16,094 nt of DNA, taken from positions 653,102 through 669,195 of the forward strand of contig MU069446.1 in NCBI GenBank assembly GCA_002284615.2. Direction: 5' to 3'. Source of the stretch: Dunaliella salina. Lineage: Eukaryota > Chlorophyta > Chlorophyceae > Chlamydomonadales > Dunaliellaceae. This document shows, one piece after another, positions 1 to 7,740 of this stretch. A program made the position numbers and the translations under genes. How positions within the stretch are numbered: the stretch's first letter is position 1; every line of letters starts with the position of its first letter. The notes under the pieces were generated by a model. That model did no database searches, was not told the origin of the DNA, and saw only the letters and a list, made by a program, of their open reading frames with translations.

Positions 1-298
1 CTTCCAGTTTCCACGCTGTACTGATGCAGCTGATGGTGCGGAACGCGCACATTGCGCATCGCACTTTGCTCGGACGTATAGGTGAATTGCGCAGGCTGCC
101 AGTCAGGTGCCTTGTTCGCGCGCTTGTCGGGTCCAGGGGAGGCCTGATGACCGGCGGGCAACGCGCGCCTTTGTGTGTGCACTNTGCGATTGTGTGGTGC
201 GTCATCACACCTGGTTCGTGTTCATGTTCTATGTCTTTGCGTCGGTGAGTGCTGCTTTTAAGGCTTAAGTCATATGTGTTGTATGTGTTATACGTGTA

Positions 299-301
<3 letters not shown>

Positions 302-353
<52 letters not shown>
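302..353. repeat. (GT)26 microsatellite
   Basis: An uninterrupted run of 26 GT units, followed by one TATGTGTG variant. The flanking sequence (TGTATGTGTTATACGTGTATGC on the left) is itself GT-rich, as is usual around an expanding dinucleotide tract. Confidence 0.98.
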
Positions 354-360
<7 letters not shown>

Positions 361-521
361 TTCTGGTGTTCGCACAGCATGCCCGCACAGCATGGCACAG
401 GTAGATCAGCAGGGAGCATGCAGCAGCAGCGGCAGGGATCCACCCTTAGCCTGTGCATGCATGCTCCTCATCATGTGTGNGGAATGCAGCATGCAACTGC
501 TGGATTTCTTNTGGCTGGGTG

Positions 522-545
522 TGCAAGCTTNCATGCAAGCTTGCA
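522..545. repeat. Tandem pair of a 12-bp perfect palindrome
   Basis: TGCAAGCTTGCA is its own reverse complement. It occurs twice head to tail, at 522-533 (the ninth bases onward read with N at 531 where G is expected) and 534-545. It sits in a cluster of GCATGC palindromes. Confidence 0.8.
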
Positions 546-594
546 TGTGTGTGGCGGGCAACAACAACACAGCGCTGCAGCAGCTCATGCTAGA

Positions 595-619
595 CACCAA
601 TGCAGCAACTGCATTGGTG
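595..619. repeat. Short inverted repeat (11-bp stem, 3-nt loop)
   Basis: CACCAATGCAG (595-605) and CTGCATTGGTG (609-619) are exact reverse complements separated by CAA. It could form a tight hairpin. No poly-U tract or gene context suggests a terminator. Confidence 0.75.
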
Positions 620-1011
620 CATGGATGCTGCTTCACGCATCTCGGTAGGGGGAATGTGAGTTGGTGTCTGGCCTGCTGGTGTGCGCAAGTGGCATGCTTG
701 CAATTGCCCTGCCCAAGTGGCCACAAACCAGGGTTGTTTTGACTGTACAGTGCTACAGACCCGCTTTCCTTTCCTNCTTTTCACAGCGGATGGCCTATNG
801 GGTCACCAGGCACCANTGCNCGCGCTTGGGAGCCGGGATGGGGGCGTGGGCAGCACAAGGGAGAGGGTGCTGGTGATGTGATGCGCACCAAATCGCAATC
901 CGAGACCACCGTCGGGCAGCGCAGAAAATGCTGGTTTATCTGCGCGATGTCTTACATGATTCCATCCAAAACTGAAAAGCAGAAAAGGCAAAAACGCCGT
1001 GAAACTGTCCA

Positions 1012-1061
1012 TCCCGCCTAGATCCAATAATAACAAAGACCAAACTCGGATCTAGGCGGGA
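1012..1061. repeat. Perfect 14-bp inverted repeat at the 3' edge of element A
   Basis: TCCCGCCTAGATCC (1012-1025) and GGATCTAGGCGGGA (1048-1061) are exact reverse complements around a 22-nt AT-rich loop. The structure abuts the point where recognisable reverse transcriptase homology of element A stops (about 1062, read on the minus strand). It may be the end of another mobile sequence or a rearrangement hairpin; neither is proven. Confidence 0.85.
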
Positions 1062-1280
1062 GATACGCGTTGCACACGGAGCCGCTACGCAACTGAATTC
1101 CTCTGACACCTTCAAATTCATGTGCTTGTCAACAAGCATACCGAGGTATTTAAACTGCTCTTTCTCAGGTAGAGCCACATTTCCATACATGAAGGTAGGC
1201 AAGGAAGAACAAGGCCTACTATTAAAATATACGACCTCTGACTTGGACGTGTTGACAGTAAGCCCTTTTTCCGCTGCATA
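1062..1280 (-). pseudogene. Element A ORF2, piece 3: RT motifs D and E
   Basis: The minus-strand translation begins just inside the MITE junction with YAAEKGLTVNTSKSEVV (RT motif D region, with the usual K-G-L and N-x-x-K-S-E pattern). It continues to EQFKYLGMLVDK (motif E, F-x-Y-L-G). Element B has the matching sequence ESFKYLGMLFTKQ. Similarity fades after CVAAPCATRI, near 1062. Beyond that the open frame continues for about 40 codons through the 14-bp hairpin without any RT likeness, so the thumb and C-terminal domains are missing. Confidence 0.85.
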
Positions 1281-1914
1281 CACTAGGTTCCCGATTACTT
1301 CGTAAATTAATTAATTATTTTGCCCAAAAGCGAAATCTTACGAAGTGAGAAAAATAATTCCCGGTCCTTAAATACGAAGTGTTACGAAGTGAAAATGAAG
1401 TGTTAAATAATAAAATTTTCTGAAAGTGGTAGGATGTTGGAAACATGGCACAGCGGTCGCAGAAGATGGGGAACTTCTTCACCCCCTGACCCAGCCTGCT
1501 GCTTACATCCAGGCAAACAACGAGATGGGCATCTCAAAGAGCAACATCAGGCCCATGCCAGTGAGGAGGGGTCCCGGACGTTTTCCAGGTGAGCAGCGCT
1601 TACAGCTGTAGTTCTGCAGAACAGGGCAAGCTGTCGCAAAGTTCACACTGAGCTGTGCATCTTCCTCTCTTGCTCCCCCTTCCCTCCTTTCCCCCGCAGT
1701 TGGGAGGCCCATCTTGACGCCCAAAGCTGCTGCTGCTTGCTTAGGGAGACCGTGGCCTTGCAGCGGCCCTGCAGCGTCCTTTTCACCACTGGGACGAAAT
1801 GCTTTTGACCAGTCGAAATTTTGTTGCTGAATTACGAAGTGGTACGAACTGGTACGAAGCACTACGAAGTCAAAAAAAATAATACCCTGGTACGAAGTAA
1901 TCGGGAACCTACTG
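1281..1914. mobile_element. Tc1/mariner-type MITE, 634 bp, with 24-bp TIRs
   Basis: The terminal inverted repeats are 1281-1304 and 1891-1914. They match over 24 bp with one mismatch at the third base, and begin CACTAGGTTCCCG on the left and CAGTAGGTTCCCG on the right when read inward. A CAGT-like start and TA duplications are the hallmark of the Tc1/mariner superfamily. No transposase is present, so it would depend on an enzyme encoded elsewhere. Inside the ends are many copies of TACGAAGT (1339-1346, 1373-1380, 1383-1390, 1833-1840, 1863-1870, 1891-1898, with variants at 1843 and 1853), likely subterminal repeats. The centre (about 1426-1830) is GC-richer and resembles a captured gene fragment with an intron. 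The insertion falls between RT motifs C and D of element A. Confidence 0.9.
1426..1830 (+). pseudogene. Spliced-looking gene fragment carried inside the MITE
   Basis: On the plus strand an open frame runs from about 1426 (no upstream ATG; first in-frame ATG is near 1524) to a donor-like site CCAG|GTGAGC at 1588/1589. A 111-bp candidate intron follows (1589-1699), ending in a long pyrimidine tract and CCCCCGCAG. Joining 1588 to 1700 (phase 1) continues the frame, including RRGPGRFP then VGRPILTPKAAAA, to a TGA at 1828-1830. The minus strand is also open across this stretch, as an extension of element A's RT frame, so coding direction is not certain. I do not recognise the protein. It may be a captured host exon pair or remnant of an autonomous partner element. 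Only the splice signals and open frame are seen; transcription is inferred. Confidence 0.35.
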
Positions 1915-3074
1915 TATGTCCGTAACCTATTTAACATAAGTTGCATTTCACATGGGTCACTAGTGGTTAAACTCAAGTCATCTGCATACATCATGTATGG
2001 CACACCATTTACTCCATCTCCTATCAAAGCACCTTTTCTCCCTTCACTGATGTGTCTGCCCATGTACAGAGAAAACAAGAGAGGGGACAGAGGACAACCT
2101 TGCTTAACTCCATTTGTAGGATGCATACGTGCCCTTTTATCCCCAGAATCAAAATATATTCATCATCCTGGTACATCTCTTTAATGGCGTGTAGAAGTAG
2201 TGCAGGCATGGCAATGCGCTGCAGATGGTCCCAAAGTTTCAAGCGAGGTACGGTATCATAGGCCTGAGAGTAGTCTATGAAGGCTGCATGCAGTCTAGGT
2301 GATTGCTGTGGTTTGAGCTTTTTTGCAGCATGCTTCAGGTGCCTCAAATAAAAAGGGGATGCAGCGTGCTCCTACCTGGGTAAAACTCAAACTGTGTATC
2401 AGGGACCTTACGTCTCTGAACACACCAATCTGTCACCAAGTCTTTCAACACATTTGCATAAATGCGGTACATAACCCCACTCACAGCAATCATCCTGTAA
2501 TTCCCAGGATAATGACACAGCACCCTTTTTACGCAGAGGACTCAATTTTGCAATCTTCCACACTTTAGGGATCCTAGCTTTACTCATAAAAACCTAAATA
2601 TGCGCGCTATCAAAGGCACCAGCACGTTAATGTAATCCACTCTCCAACCACGCTCGAGGGGCAAACAGGCATATTTAAGGAAGGGTATAGGAATACCATC
2701 TAATCCAGGTGAAGCACCCGCACTGAACTTTGCGATATGGGACCCAGCCATCTTTTCCAAAACTACCGTGCTTGGAGTTTCCAAGCAGTAGGTTGAGGGG
2801 CCCACCCAGAGTCAGCACTTTGTCTCAGGAGCACCTCCGGGGTCGCGTGGTTCCTACCTAAAGGCACAGCCATATCTCTTCCTGACAAGCGAGAATCTCC
2901 TGAAGTCCTAGCTGTACATTCACGTCTACCTTGTTGTGGCACTGTTGTTGGCACCCGGAAGTGCTTTTGCAGATGCTGGTTCCAGTCATTAGTAGGAACT
3001 GAAGCTGTGTGTGGGATCTGCCTCCTTCTCAACATAGCATGGACCTGAGGGCCCTTCCTGTACAACCTGTCTAA
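1915..3074 (-). pseudogene. Element A ORF2, piece 2: linker and RT motifs 0 to C
   Basis: Reading down the minus strand: LDRLYRKGPQVHAML and NDWNQHLQKHF (the W-x-x-H-F linker before the RT), then FSAGASPGLDGIPIPFLKY (motif 0/1) and IPKVWKIAKLSPLRKKG. Next come NYRMIAVSGVMYRIYANVL (motif 2), HAAFIDYSQAYDTVP (motif A with its Asp), GVKQGCPLSPLLF (motif B) and YMMYADDLSL (motif C, catalytic Asp pair, bases 1977-1988). The coding sequence is broken by frameshifts near 2590, near 2520-2540 and near 2350. A one-base loss relative to element B lies around 2128-2150. It is related to element B but clearly diverged, so they are different families or old copies. It is inactive. Confidence 0.9.
3063..3074. 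repeat. 12-bp target-site duplication, 3' copy, of element B
   Basis: CAACCTGTCTAA is repeated exactly at 7729-7740; the bases on either side differ. On the minus strand it encodes the L-D-R-L of element A's linker in both copies, which shows that the duplicated sequence was part of element A before element B inserted. Confidence 0.9.
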
Positions 3075-3102
3075 GGTTTACAAGTTTTGCAAGGTTTACA
3101 AG
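3075..3102 (-). repeat. 3' tail of element B (short repeated motif, no poly(A))
   Basis: In element orientation the last 28 bases read CTTGTAAACC, TTGCAAAA, CTTGTAAACC, and then the target duplication starts. The 10-bp word repeats with an 18-bp period. It contains TGTAA, the polyadenylation word of Chlamydomonadales genes, twice. Its use as a template-end recognition or polyadenylation site is an inference. Confidence 0.75.
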
Positions 3103-3155
3103 GGAGCATAACCTTCAGCCAGAAAGTTTGGCTGCTCAGTGTGGTGAAAGAAATC

Positions 3156-3765
3156 CTAAAGCTCAGAGATGAAGCAATAAGTGTGAGTATCTTGGTTTTG
3201 CAAAAAACGAGCTACATTCAGAGAGCAGGCATCAGAAAAAAAAGAAAGATCCTGTATCATCTGGCACTACTCTGTGAGCAGGAAAGGCACTAAAAAGATG
3301 TGCATACTTTCTTCTAAGGCAACACAGGAAGTTGCAAGGGCAGAGAAAGATGACGTGCTTTTCATCCTGCCATTGTTCTGGAACACATAAATCACATTGA
3401 GGTGCATGTCCATGCCAATGAGAAGTTTCAACTCAACGTTTATGGGCGTGCAATCGGAAGCAAGCATTGTTCCTCTGCATATGCCTACCCAAATCCAAAT
3501 GCAGATACCTAGGAGTATGGAGAGGTTTACCAAGAGCAAAATTATGCCGGAAGGGAAGCACTACCCAGTTATGGCACTTGGCTAACCTGTTTAAATGAGC
3601 ACCATGTTCAGCCTGATCCTCAGTTGGCCACAAGCTCCTATGCCTTTTCCGTAAATCAACCACAAAATCATTTATCCTAATGGGCTGGCCTGAGTATACG
3701 CAATGTGTAAGTAGTTGCACCTGTCCAATCCCTGAAAAGCAGATATAAACTCTGATGTCCAGCAC
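3156..3765 (-). pseudogene. Element B ORF2 C-terminus with CCHC-type finger
   Basis: The frame reads INDFVVDLRKRHRSLW and HNWVVLPFRHNFALGKPLH, then a premature TGA at 3433-3435. It resumes in the same frame with QCDLCVPEQWQDEKHVIFLC. The C-x-x-C...H-x-x-x-x-C spacing is the CCHC-type finger typical of the C-terminus of L1-like ORF2 proteins, thought to bind RNA. A frameshift in the A-run near 3232-3243 separates it from the last segment, SDACSLNVARFLQNQ, which ends at the natural stop (TAG, 3156-3158). The 5' end overlaps the RT core frame, with a frameshift near 3685. Confidence 0.8.
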
Positions 3766-4745
3766 TTTCTAGAGTTACTACTCATGTCAACATCCGCTCC
3801 AAGTACCCTGCGTAAAGTAGTGCTGTTGCAGGCAAGTGAGGCATTATGAAATCTGACAGCAGCTCGAAACCAATAAAATTGTAATGGTCCAAACCCACAT
3901 TCATGCAGCACAGACCAAGTTGGTGTAGTTTGTTTCACTCCAAGAATTCGCTTCATTAAACACAGGTGCACAGTCTTCAACGGGCAGGTCACCTCATCTC
4001 CTGGTCTCGTAAACCTGGTACCCCAAATATGACTAGCATACATGCTAGCAGGGAGAGCATATGTCTTAGTCAACCAAAACATGGTATGAGGCCTATCTGC
4101 CAGCTTATATTCATCCGCAACGTGCCAAATAAGACGACATCCAGCCAAGAAAGGTGCACACGTATGCTCAGAAGAGGCAAGGGGGTTAAATTGTTTCGTA
4201 AACAGCATACCCAAATATTTGAATGACTCAACACGCACGAGCTGCTCGCCACCTAGGTTGAAAATAGGAACATTATTTCCTTTTGAATTTAAGGACACAA
4301 ACTCTGACACGTTGATAATTAATCCTTTCCTTTGCCCATACCCATGTAACCTATCCAACATGCGCTGAAGCTCAGTGGGATGATTGTCAGTGAGGCAAAG
4401 GTCATCCGCATACAACATATGAGTTACATGAAAACCTCCAGCACCAGTAACTGCACCGCTAACATTCTCTGCCAGGCAGTCAACATCATTAATATTTAAG
4501 GAAAATAGCAGAGGAGAAGATGGACAGCCTTGCTTAACCCCTAATCTAGGATGCACATGTGCTCGCTGACACCCATCCACCAAGATGTACTCATCATTGT
4601 CATAAATGTTTTTCAGGATAGCCAGCAAGCAAGATGGCATGCGAATGCTTTGAAGATGAGTCCAAAGAGCATCCCTGGGTATCGTATCATAAGCTTGCTT
4701 GAAATCAATGAAGGCTGCATACAACCTAGGTGAGGTAAGGGCGCT
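3672..4745 (-). pseudogene. Element B ORF2: reverse transcriptase core
   Basis: This is the longest undamaged frame of the window (about 355 codons from the frameshift near 4740 to a stop at 3672). It carries RLYAAFIDFKQAYDTIP (motif A), GVKQGCPSSPLLFSL (motif B), THMLYADDLCL (motif C, YADD at 4401-4412), QRKGLIINVSE (motif D) and ESFKYLGMLFTKQ (motif E). A thumb/connector region follows, with CGFGPLQFYWFRAAVRFHN. All visible catalytic residues are intact in this segment. The upstream part (motifs 0 to 2) lies in other frames, so no complete protein could be made. Its role would be target-primed reverse transcription of the element's RNA. Confidence 0.92.
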
Positions 4746-5669
4746 GAATCTGTGCCGCATGTTGCAGATGACGCAATATACATATTGGCTGCAGGGTGTT
4801 ACGGCCTGGATTAAAACCATTGTGTACCTGGAATTTTGTTGGTCTCTCTGCACCACCTTGTAACAACATCTCAAAGCACATTTGCGTAGATCCTGTACAT
4901 GATGTCGCTCACAGCAAGCATGCGGTAGTTTGCAGAGTGTAGCAGAGATCTTTTTTTATGTAGGGGAGTAAGCTTTGCTGCTTTCCAACATGCAGGAATC
5001 TCAGCCTTCTCCATCATGGCAGCAAACAAACGAGCAACATATGGTGCCAAAACATTGATCCTGTCTGTACCTCTACCATTCACTGGAGGGACTCTCTTTT
5101 CAGCATATTTTATAAAAGGGGCAGCTAATGCACCAAAGTCAGCGGAGGTCTTGGGATTTAGCCTTCGCATGTAATAACAGACCATAGGGTATAATGCAGC
5201 TGCATCCGGTAATTCCATTTCGTCAGGAGCAAGCACACCATGCATATGAACAGCAGTGCGATTAGTTTGTGATGGGCTGTCCAATTGAGCACCAAAATGT
5301 TTGTCTAGATATGACCTCTAGCCTTCTGCAGTGATTGGGCTCTGCTGGTTTGTCCTAGGCTTCCTCAGCAATTCATGTATGTCAGGGGTATGCCTTTGTA
5401 GCCTGTCCAGAAACACAGCCTTCTTGTACTTTTCATGAGCACGCCGAGCACGCCTGGTTTGCTCTCTGTACTCCTTTTTTAAGAAGCAACATGCATGCAC
5501 TGCTTGACCGTTCTGTACAGCTTGGATGAGGTTGCGCCTTTTTTGTCGGCACGATCATCAAACCAAATGGGTCTGCAAATCCCCTTCTTCTCAGTTCTTT
5601 TAAAAACACAGTCCTGAATCTTGTACATCCCAACACGATGTTCACTAGCTGCCTGCATGATCCAGCTCC
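4736..5669 (-). pseudogene. Element B ORF2: linker and RT N-terminal motifs
   Basis: The linker after the endonuclease is split over three frames (5676-5479, 5645-5433, 5500-5318). It shows HRVGMYKIQDCVFKRTEKKG, PIWFDDRADKKGA and KAVFLDRLQRHTPDIHELLR. Its basic, Arg/Lys-rich middle matches the element A copy at 7729-8259. Next come NPKTSADFGALAAPFIKYAE (motif 0/1), IPACWKAAKLTPLHKK and NYRMLAVSDIMYRIYANVL (motif 2). Lesions include an in-frame TGA at 4871-4873 where element A has a Lys codon, a one-base gain in TTTT near 4812, and another shift near 4738. Confidence 0.85.
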
Positions 5670-6515
5670 TCAACAAAAGTACGCAGTGTCAACATTGCCT
5701 GCTTCCAAAGCATCCTCAAACTGCACCGGCATCTCCAGGTTTCTTCCCAGTTCATCTACATAAGCAGTAAAAAGCTCAGGTTTCCATACCAAAGTGAGTT
5801 TACTGGCACACAAATCTATTCCACATGCATGCACGGAGGGAGATGACCATTCAACATTTTGAACTACATCTGGAACTTGAAGAACCAGCGTAATGCACCC
5901 ATGGTCACTTGAGTTCAGAGATGGAGAATGGATTTGTGACTGCTGTACATGCCGAAAAATAGAAGGAGTGGTCAGAATATGGTCTGGTCTACTATGCCTA
6001 GCATTTCTGTTGTGCAATTTTTGCATTGAAGTCTCCACATAACATCACATGTGGGGACACCTGTGTAACATGGGCAAGCTCATCATACAAGTTAGCAAAA
6101 AAGTCCCACACTTGAGTCCTAATGAATTGACTTACCTGTGGATTTACATACATTGCCCCTGGTATGACATCATTGTCCATCCCAAAGAGTTTTTTCCGGC
6201 ATAGCATCCAAACACACTGAATGTCTGCAGCAATCCGATATGCTGTCATAAATTCTGCACGAGCCCTTGAAGCAATCACAGCGAGCATTCATGACCTCTT
6301 CTGCCAGCATGGCCTTGTAAAACATCCAACTTGCAGACCAGTTTGTGTGTGTCATGAAGGTGCACCATGAGCCTTTCTAAGTCACTTGTGCGAGTTTCTA
6401 GCAGGGTTGCAATGTCATGGCTCCTAACAGTGGCACAGATCATCTCAATCTTGATTGACACCGGTTCATAATGTGGATTAGGGATGCCATCCGCATTTTG
6501 CACACACAGACGCAT
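5670..6515 (-). pseudogene. Element B ORF2: APE-type endonuclease, internally deleted
   Basis: ORF2 appears to start at the ATG at 6515 (MRLCVQNADGIPNP), 53 nt after the ORF1 stop. Visible APE landmarks are the N-terminal Q-N motif, LLETRTSD with the catalytic Glu, GHAGRRGH, AMYVNPQVS, HVMLCGDFNAKIA (the G-D-F-N motif), SRPDHIL and NSSDHGCITL (the S-D-H motif). G-D-F-N-A is followed after only about ten codons, and in a different frame, by S-R-P-D-H-I. Family members usually have several tens of residues between these motifs, so an internal deletion is likely. Frameshifts also lie near 6285 and 6020. The enzyme would nick target DNA at integration; this copy cannot be functional. Confidence 0.85.
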
Positions 6516-6568
6516 ATGTTTGACGCCTTGATCTTCAGTGCAGCCTAAGCTATCTGGCTGACCGGTCC

Positions 6569-7290
6569 TTATTTGGTGTAGCTTGTGCTTGCACCATCTT
6601 TGTAATCCCTCACTAATGAGCGTGATTGCGCTCGTTGCCTCTGGATGGAGTTGTCATGCGCGGCAGGTCCAGCCGCAGTAGCAGGAATGTGTGCAGGGAT
6701 GTCTTGCATAGCGGCAGGTCCAGCCGCTACTGATGGTGTTGTTGTGGATGCCTCACGCCCAGCACTGAGCTGATGCTGCTGTTCCCGCGCCTTCTTCAGA
6801 TGCTGTGCCCATGGTGACCAGCATGTTGCTTGAATTTGGTGAAATGTATGCTGTGACACTCAATCCCAGCCTCCCTGACTCCTCATTTATTTTCTCCTTC
6901 ACTGCTGTCACCAGAGGTGTCCTGGCCCCCCGGGGCCCCCAGTACTGTCTTCTCCCTTCAAACTCTAAAATTCCTTTCCAAACCATTTCGCCATTGCTAT
7001 ACTTTTTTCTGTGCTGCTGCTGCAGTTCTCATGTTTATCAACTGACTACGTATGTTGCTGGCAGCTGGTGCTTGCTTACTGCTATTATGGGAATCCCCAC
7101 TGCTCCTGCCGCACGCTCTGCTGAAATTGCCGCACCCTGGGATGCAGACACCAGGATGAGGTGGCTGACCTGTGCTTGGTTGACTGCGTCTCCCACTGTC
7201 TCTGCATTTGGCTGCCTCCTCCGCCTCCAGCTGTTGCTGCTGCTATTCCTGCTGTTCTGGTTGCCCCTCATTTTCCTGGAGCTTTATCAC

Positions 7291-7321
<31 letters not shown>

Positions 7322-7679
7322 TGGCGCTCTTGCTGCTCTTGTCATTGCGCTAGCTGCTGCTGCTGCTGCTGGCGCAGTCCGTGTATCTCACTTTGGACGC
7401 TTTCTTTTGCTGTCGCTGTGTGCGGTGACGGTGGCAACAATGTGGTCTTCTCGCCGCTGCTACTCTTCTTTCTGTCGGTCATGGTGCTCCAAAAGCTGCT
7501 GCTGCTGCTGCTGTACCGTGGTGACAAGCAGCTACCATGGTGACGAGCAGCTGCTCAATGTTTGGCGCAGCGTGCTCTGTGGACCGATCTAACGACCGCT
7601 CCCGGACAAAAGCCAGGAACTGGCTGCCGATGTGGTTGAACGCGGCCTGAGTGCTGTTTGCTACGCTGTGAGGATGCAT
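6569..7679 (-). pseudogene. Element B ORF1 (Gag-like), frameshifted at CAG tracts
   Basis: The likely start is the ATG at 7679 (MHPHSVANSTQAAFNHIG), 49 nt from the element's 5' end. The protein then passes over several frames: MTDRKKSSSGEKTTLLPP with Gln runs, NAETVGDAVNQAQVSHLIL, FEGRRQYWGPRGARTPLV with TAVKEKINEES, and a C-terminus with a repeated AAGPAA motif, ending ASTSYTK and a stop at 6569. Three CTG/CAG tracts lie at or near frame changes. I see no zinc knuckle. ORF1 proteins of L1-like elements bind the element RNA; that role is inferred from position, since I recognise no domain. The polyLeu/polyAla frames on the plus strand are shadows of these tracts. Confidence 0.75.
7291..7513. 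repeat. Three CTG/CAG microsatellites within ORF1 of element B
   Basis: The tracts are 7291-7324 (TTG/CTG), 7353-7372 (CTG) and 7495-7513 (CTG). On the coding (minus) strand they are CAG runs encoding Gln. The reading frame of ORF1 changes around each of them, as expected of slippage in triplet tracts with imperfect units. Confidence 0.85.
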
Positions 7680-7728
7680 CCTGAGACTTCACTATCAATG
7701 AGATGAGTAATTGAACCTTGAGACCAGC

Positions 7729-7740
7729 CAACCTGTCTAA
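7729..7740. repeat. 12-bp target-site duplication, 5' copy, of element B
   Basis: CAACCTGTCTAA, identical to 3063-3074. It marks the 5' boundary of element B. The next bases (GCTGGTCTCAAGG on the minus strand) start B's 5' UTR. Confidence 0.9.

Larger units (their letters stand above)
1..935. other. Non-coding, low-complexity region with single N calls
   Basis: I recognise no gene here. Short open frames exist on both strands, but they cross the GT tract or N bases and match nothing I know. The region holds the GT microsatellite, many GCATGC palindromes, a tandem 12-bp palindrome and a short hairpin, which are listed separately. All single N calls in the window (183, 480, 511, 531, 776, 799, 816, 820) fall here, so base quality is lower than elsewhere. 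Confidence 0.6.
1279..1916. repeat. TA target-site duplication flanking the Tc1-type MITE
   Basis: TA at 1279-1280 and TA at 1915-1916 bracket the element exactly. Joining 1280 to 1917 gives a continuous RT frame on the minus strand (ACA TAT GCA GCG reads T-Y-A-A), which supports TA as the original target. Confidence 0.85.
3075..7728 (-). mobile_element. Element B: full-length L1-like retrotransposon inserted in A
   Basis: Element B is 4654 bp between 12-bp direct repeats. On the minus strand it has a 49-nt 5' UTR, ORF1 (7679-6569), a 53-nt gap, ORF2 (6515-3156; APE-type endonuclease, RT, C-terminal CCHC finger) and a roughly 80-nt 3' UTR. The 3' end is not poly(A): it is two copies of CTTGTAAACC around TTGCAAAA. 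The RT has YADD and there is no RNase H, which fits the L1-like group. Both ORFs carry several frameshifts or stops, and the endonuclease seems to have lost an internal segment, so it is inactive although full length. Target-primed reverse transcription, the usual mode for this class, would explain the direct repeats. Confidence 0.9.

Noticed and set aside
24..248. 74-codon plus-strand frame near the start
   Set aside because: It crosses an N, has no recognisable domain, and the region is low complexity; nothing distinguishes it from chance.
1281..1304. CACTA-superfamily end, because the left terminus reads CACTA
   Set aside because: The right terminus reads CAGTA, and the duplication is TA rather than 3 bp; both fit Tc1/mariner better.
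936..3068. Two separate genes or tandem L1 copies at 936-3068 and 3156-8259
   Set aside because: The exact 12-bp duplication and the frame joins show one element interrupted by another.
7161..7592. Plus-strand frames rich in Leu, Ala and Cys (up to 182 codons)
   Set aside because: They are translations of the CTG tracts on the strand opposite ORF1 of element B; composition is low complexity and no membrane-protein features fit.
3063..7740. LTR retrotransposon or viral insertion
   Set aside because: No long terminal repeats, protease, integrase or envelope-like frames; the RT type, APE endonuclease and short target duplication fit a non-LTR element.
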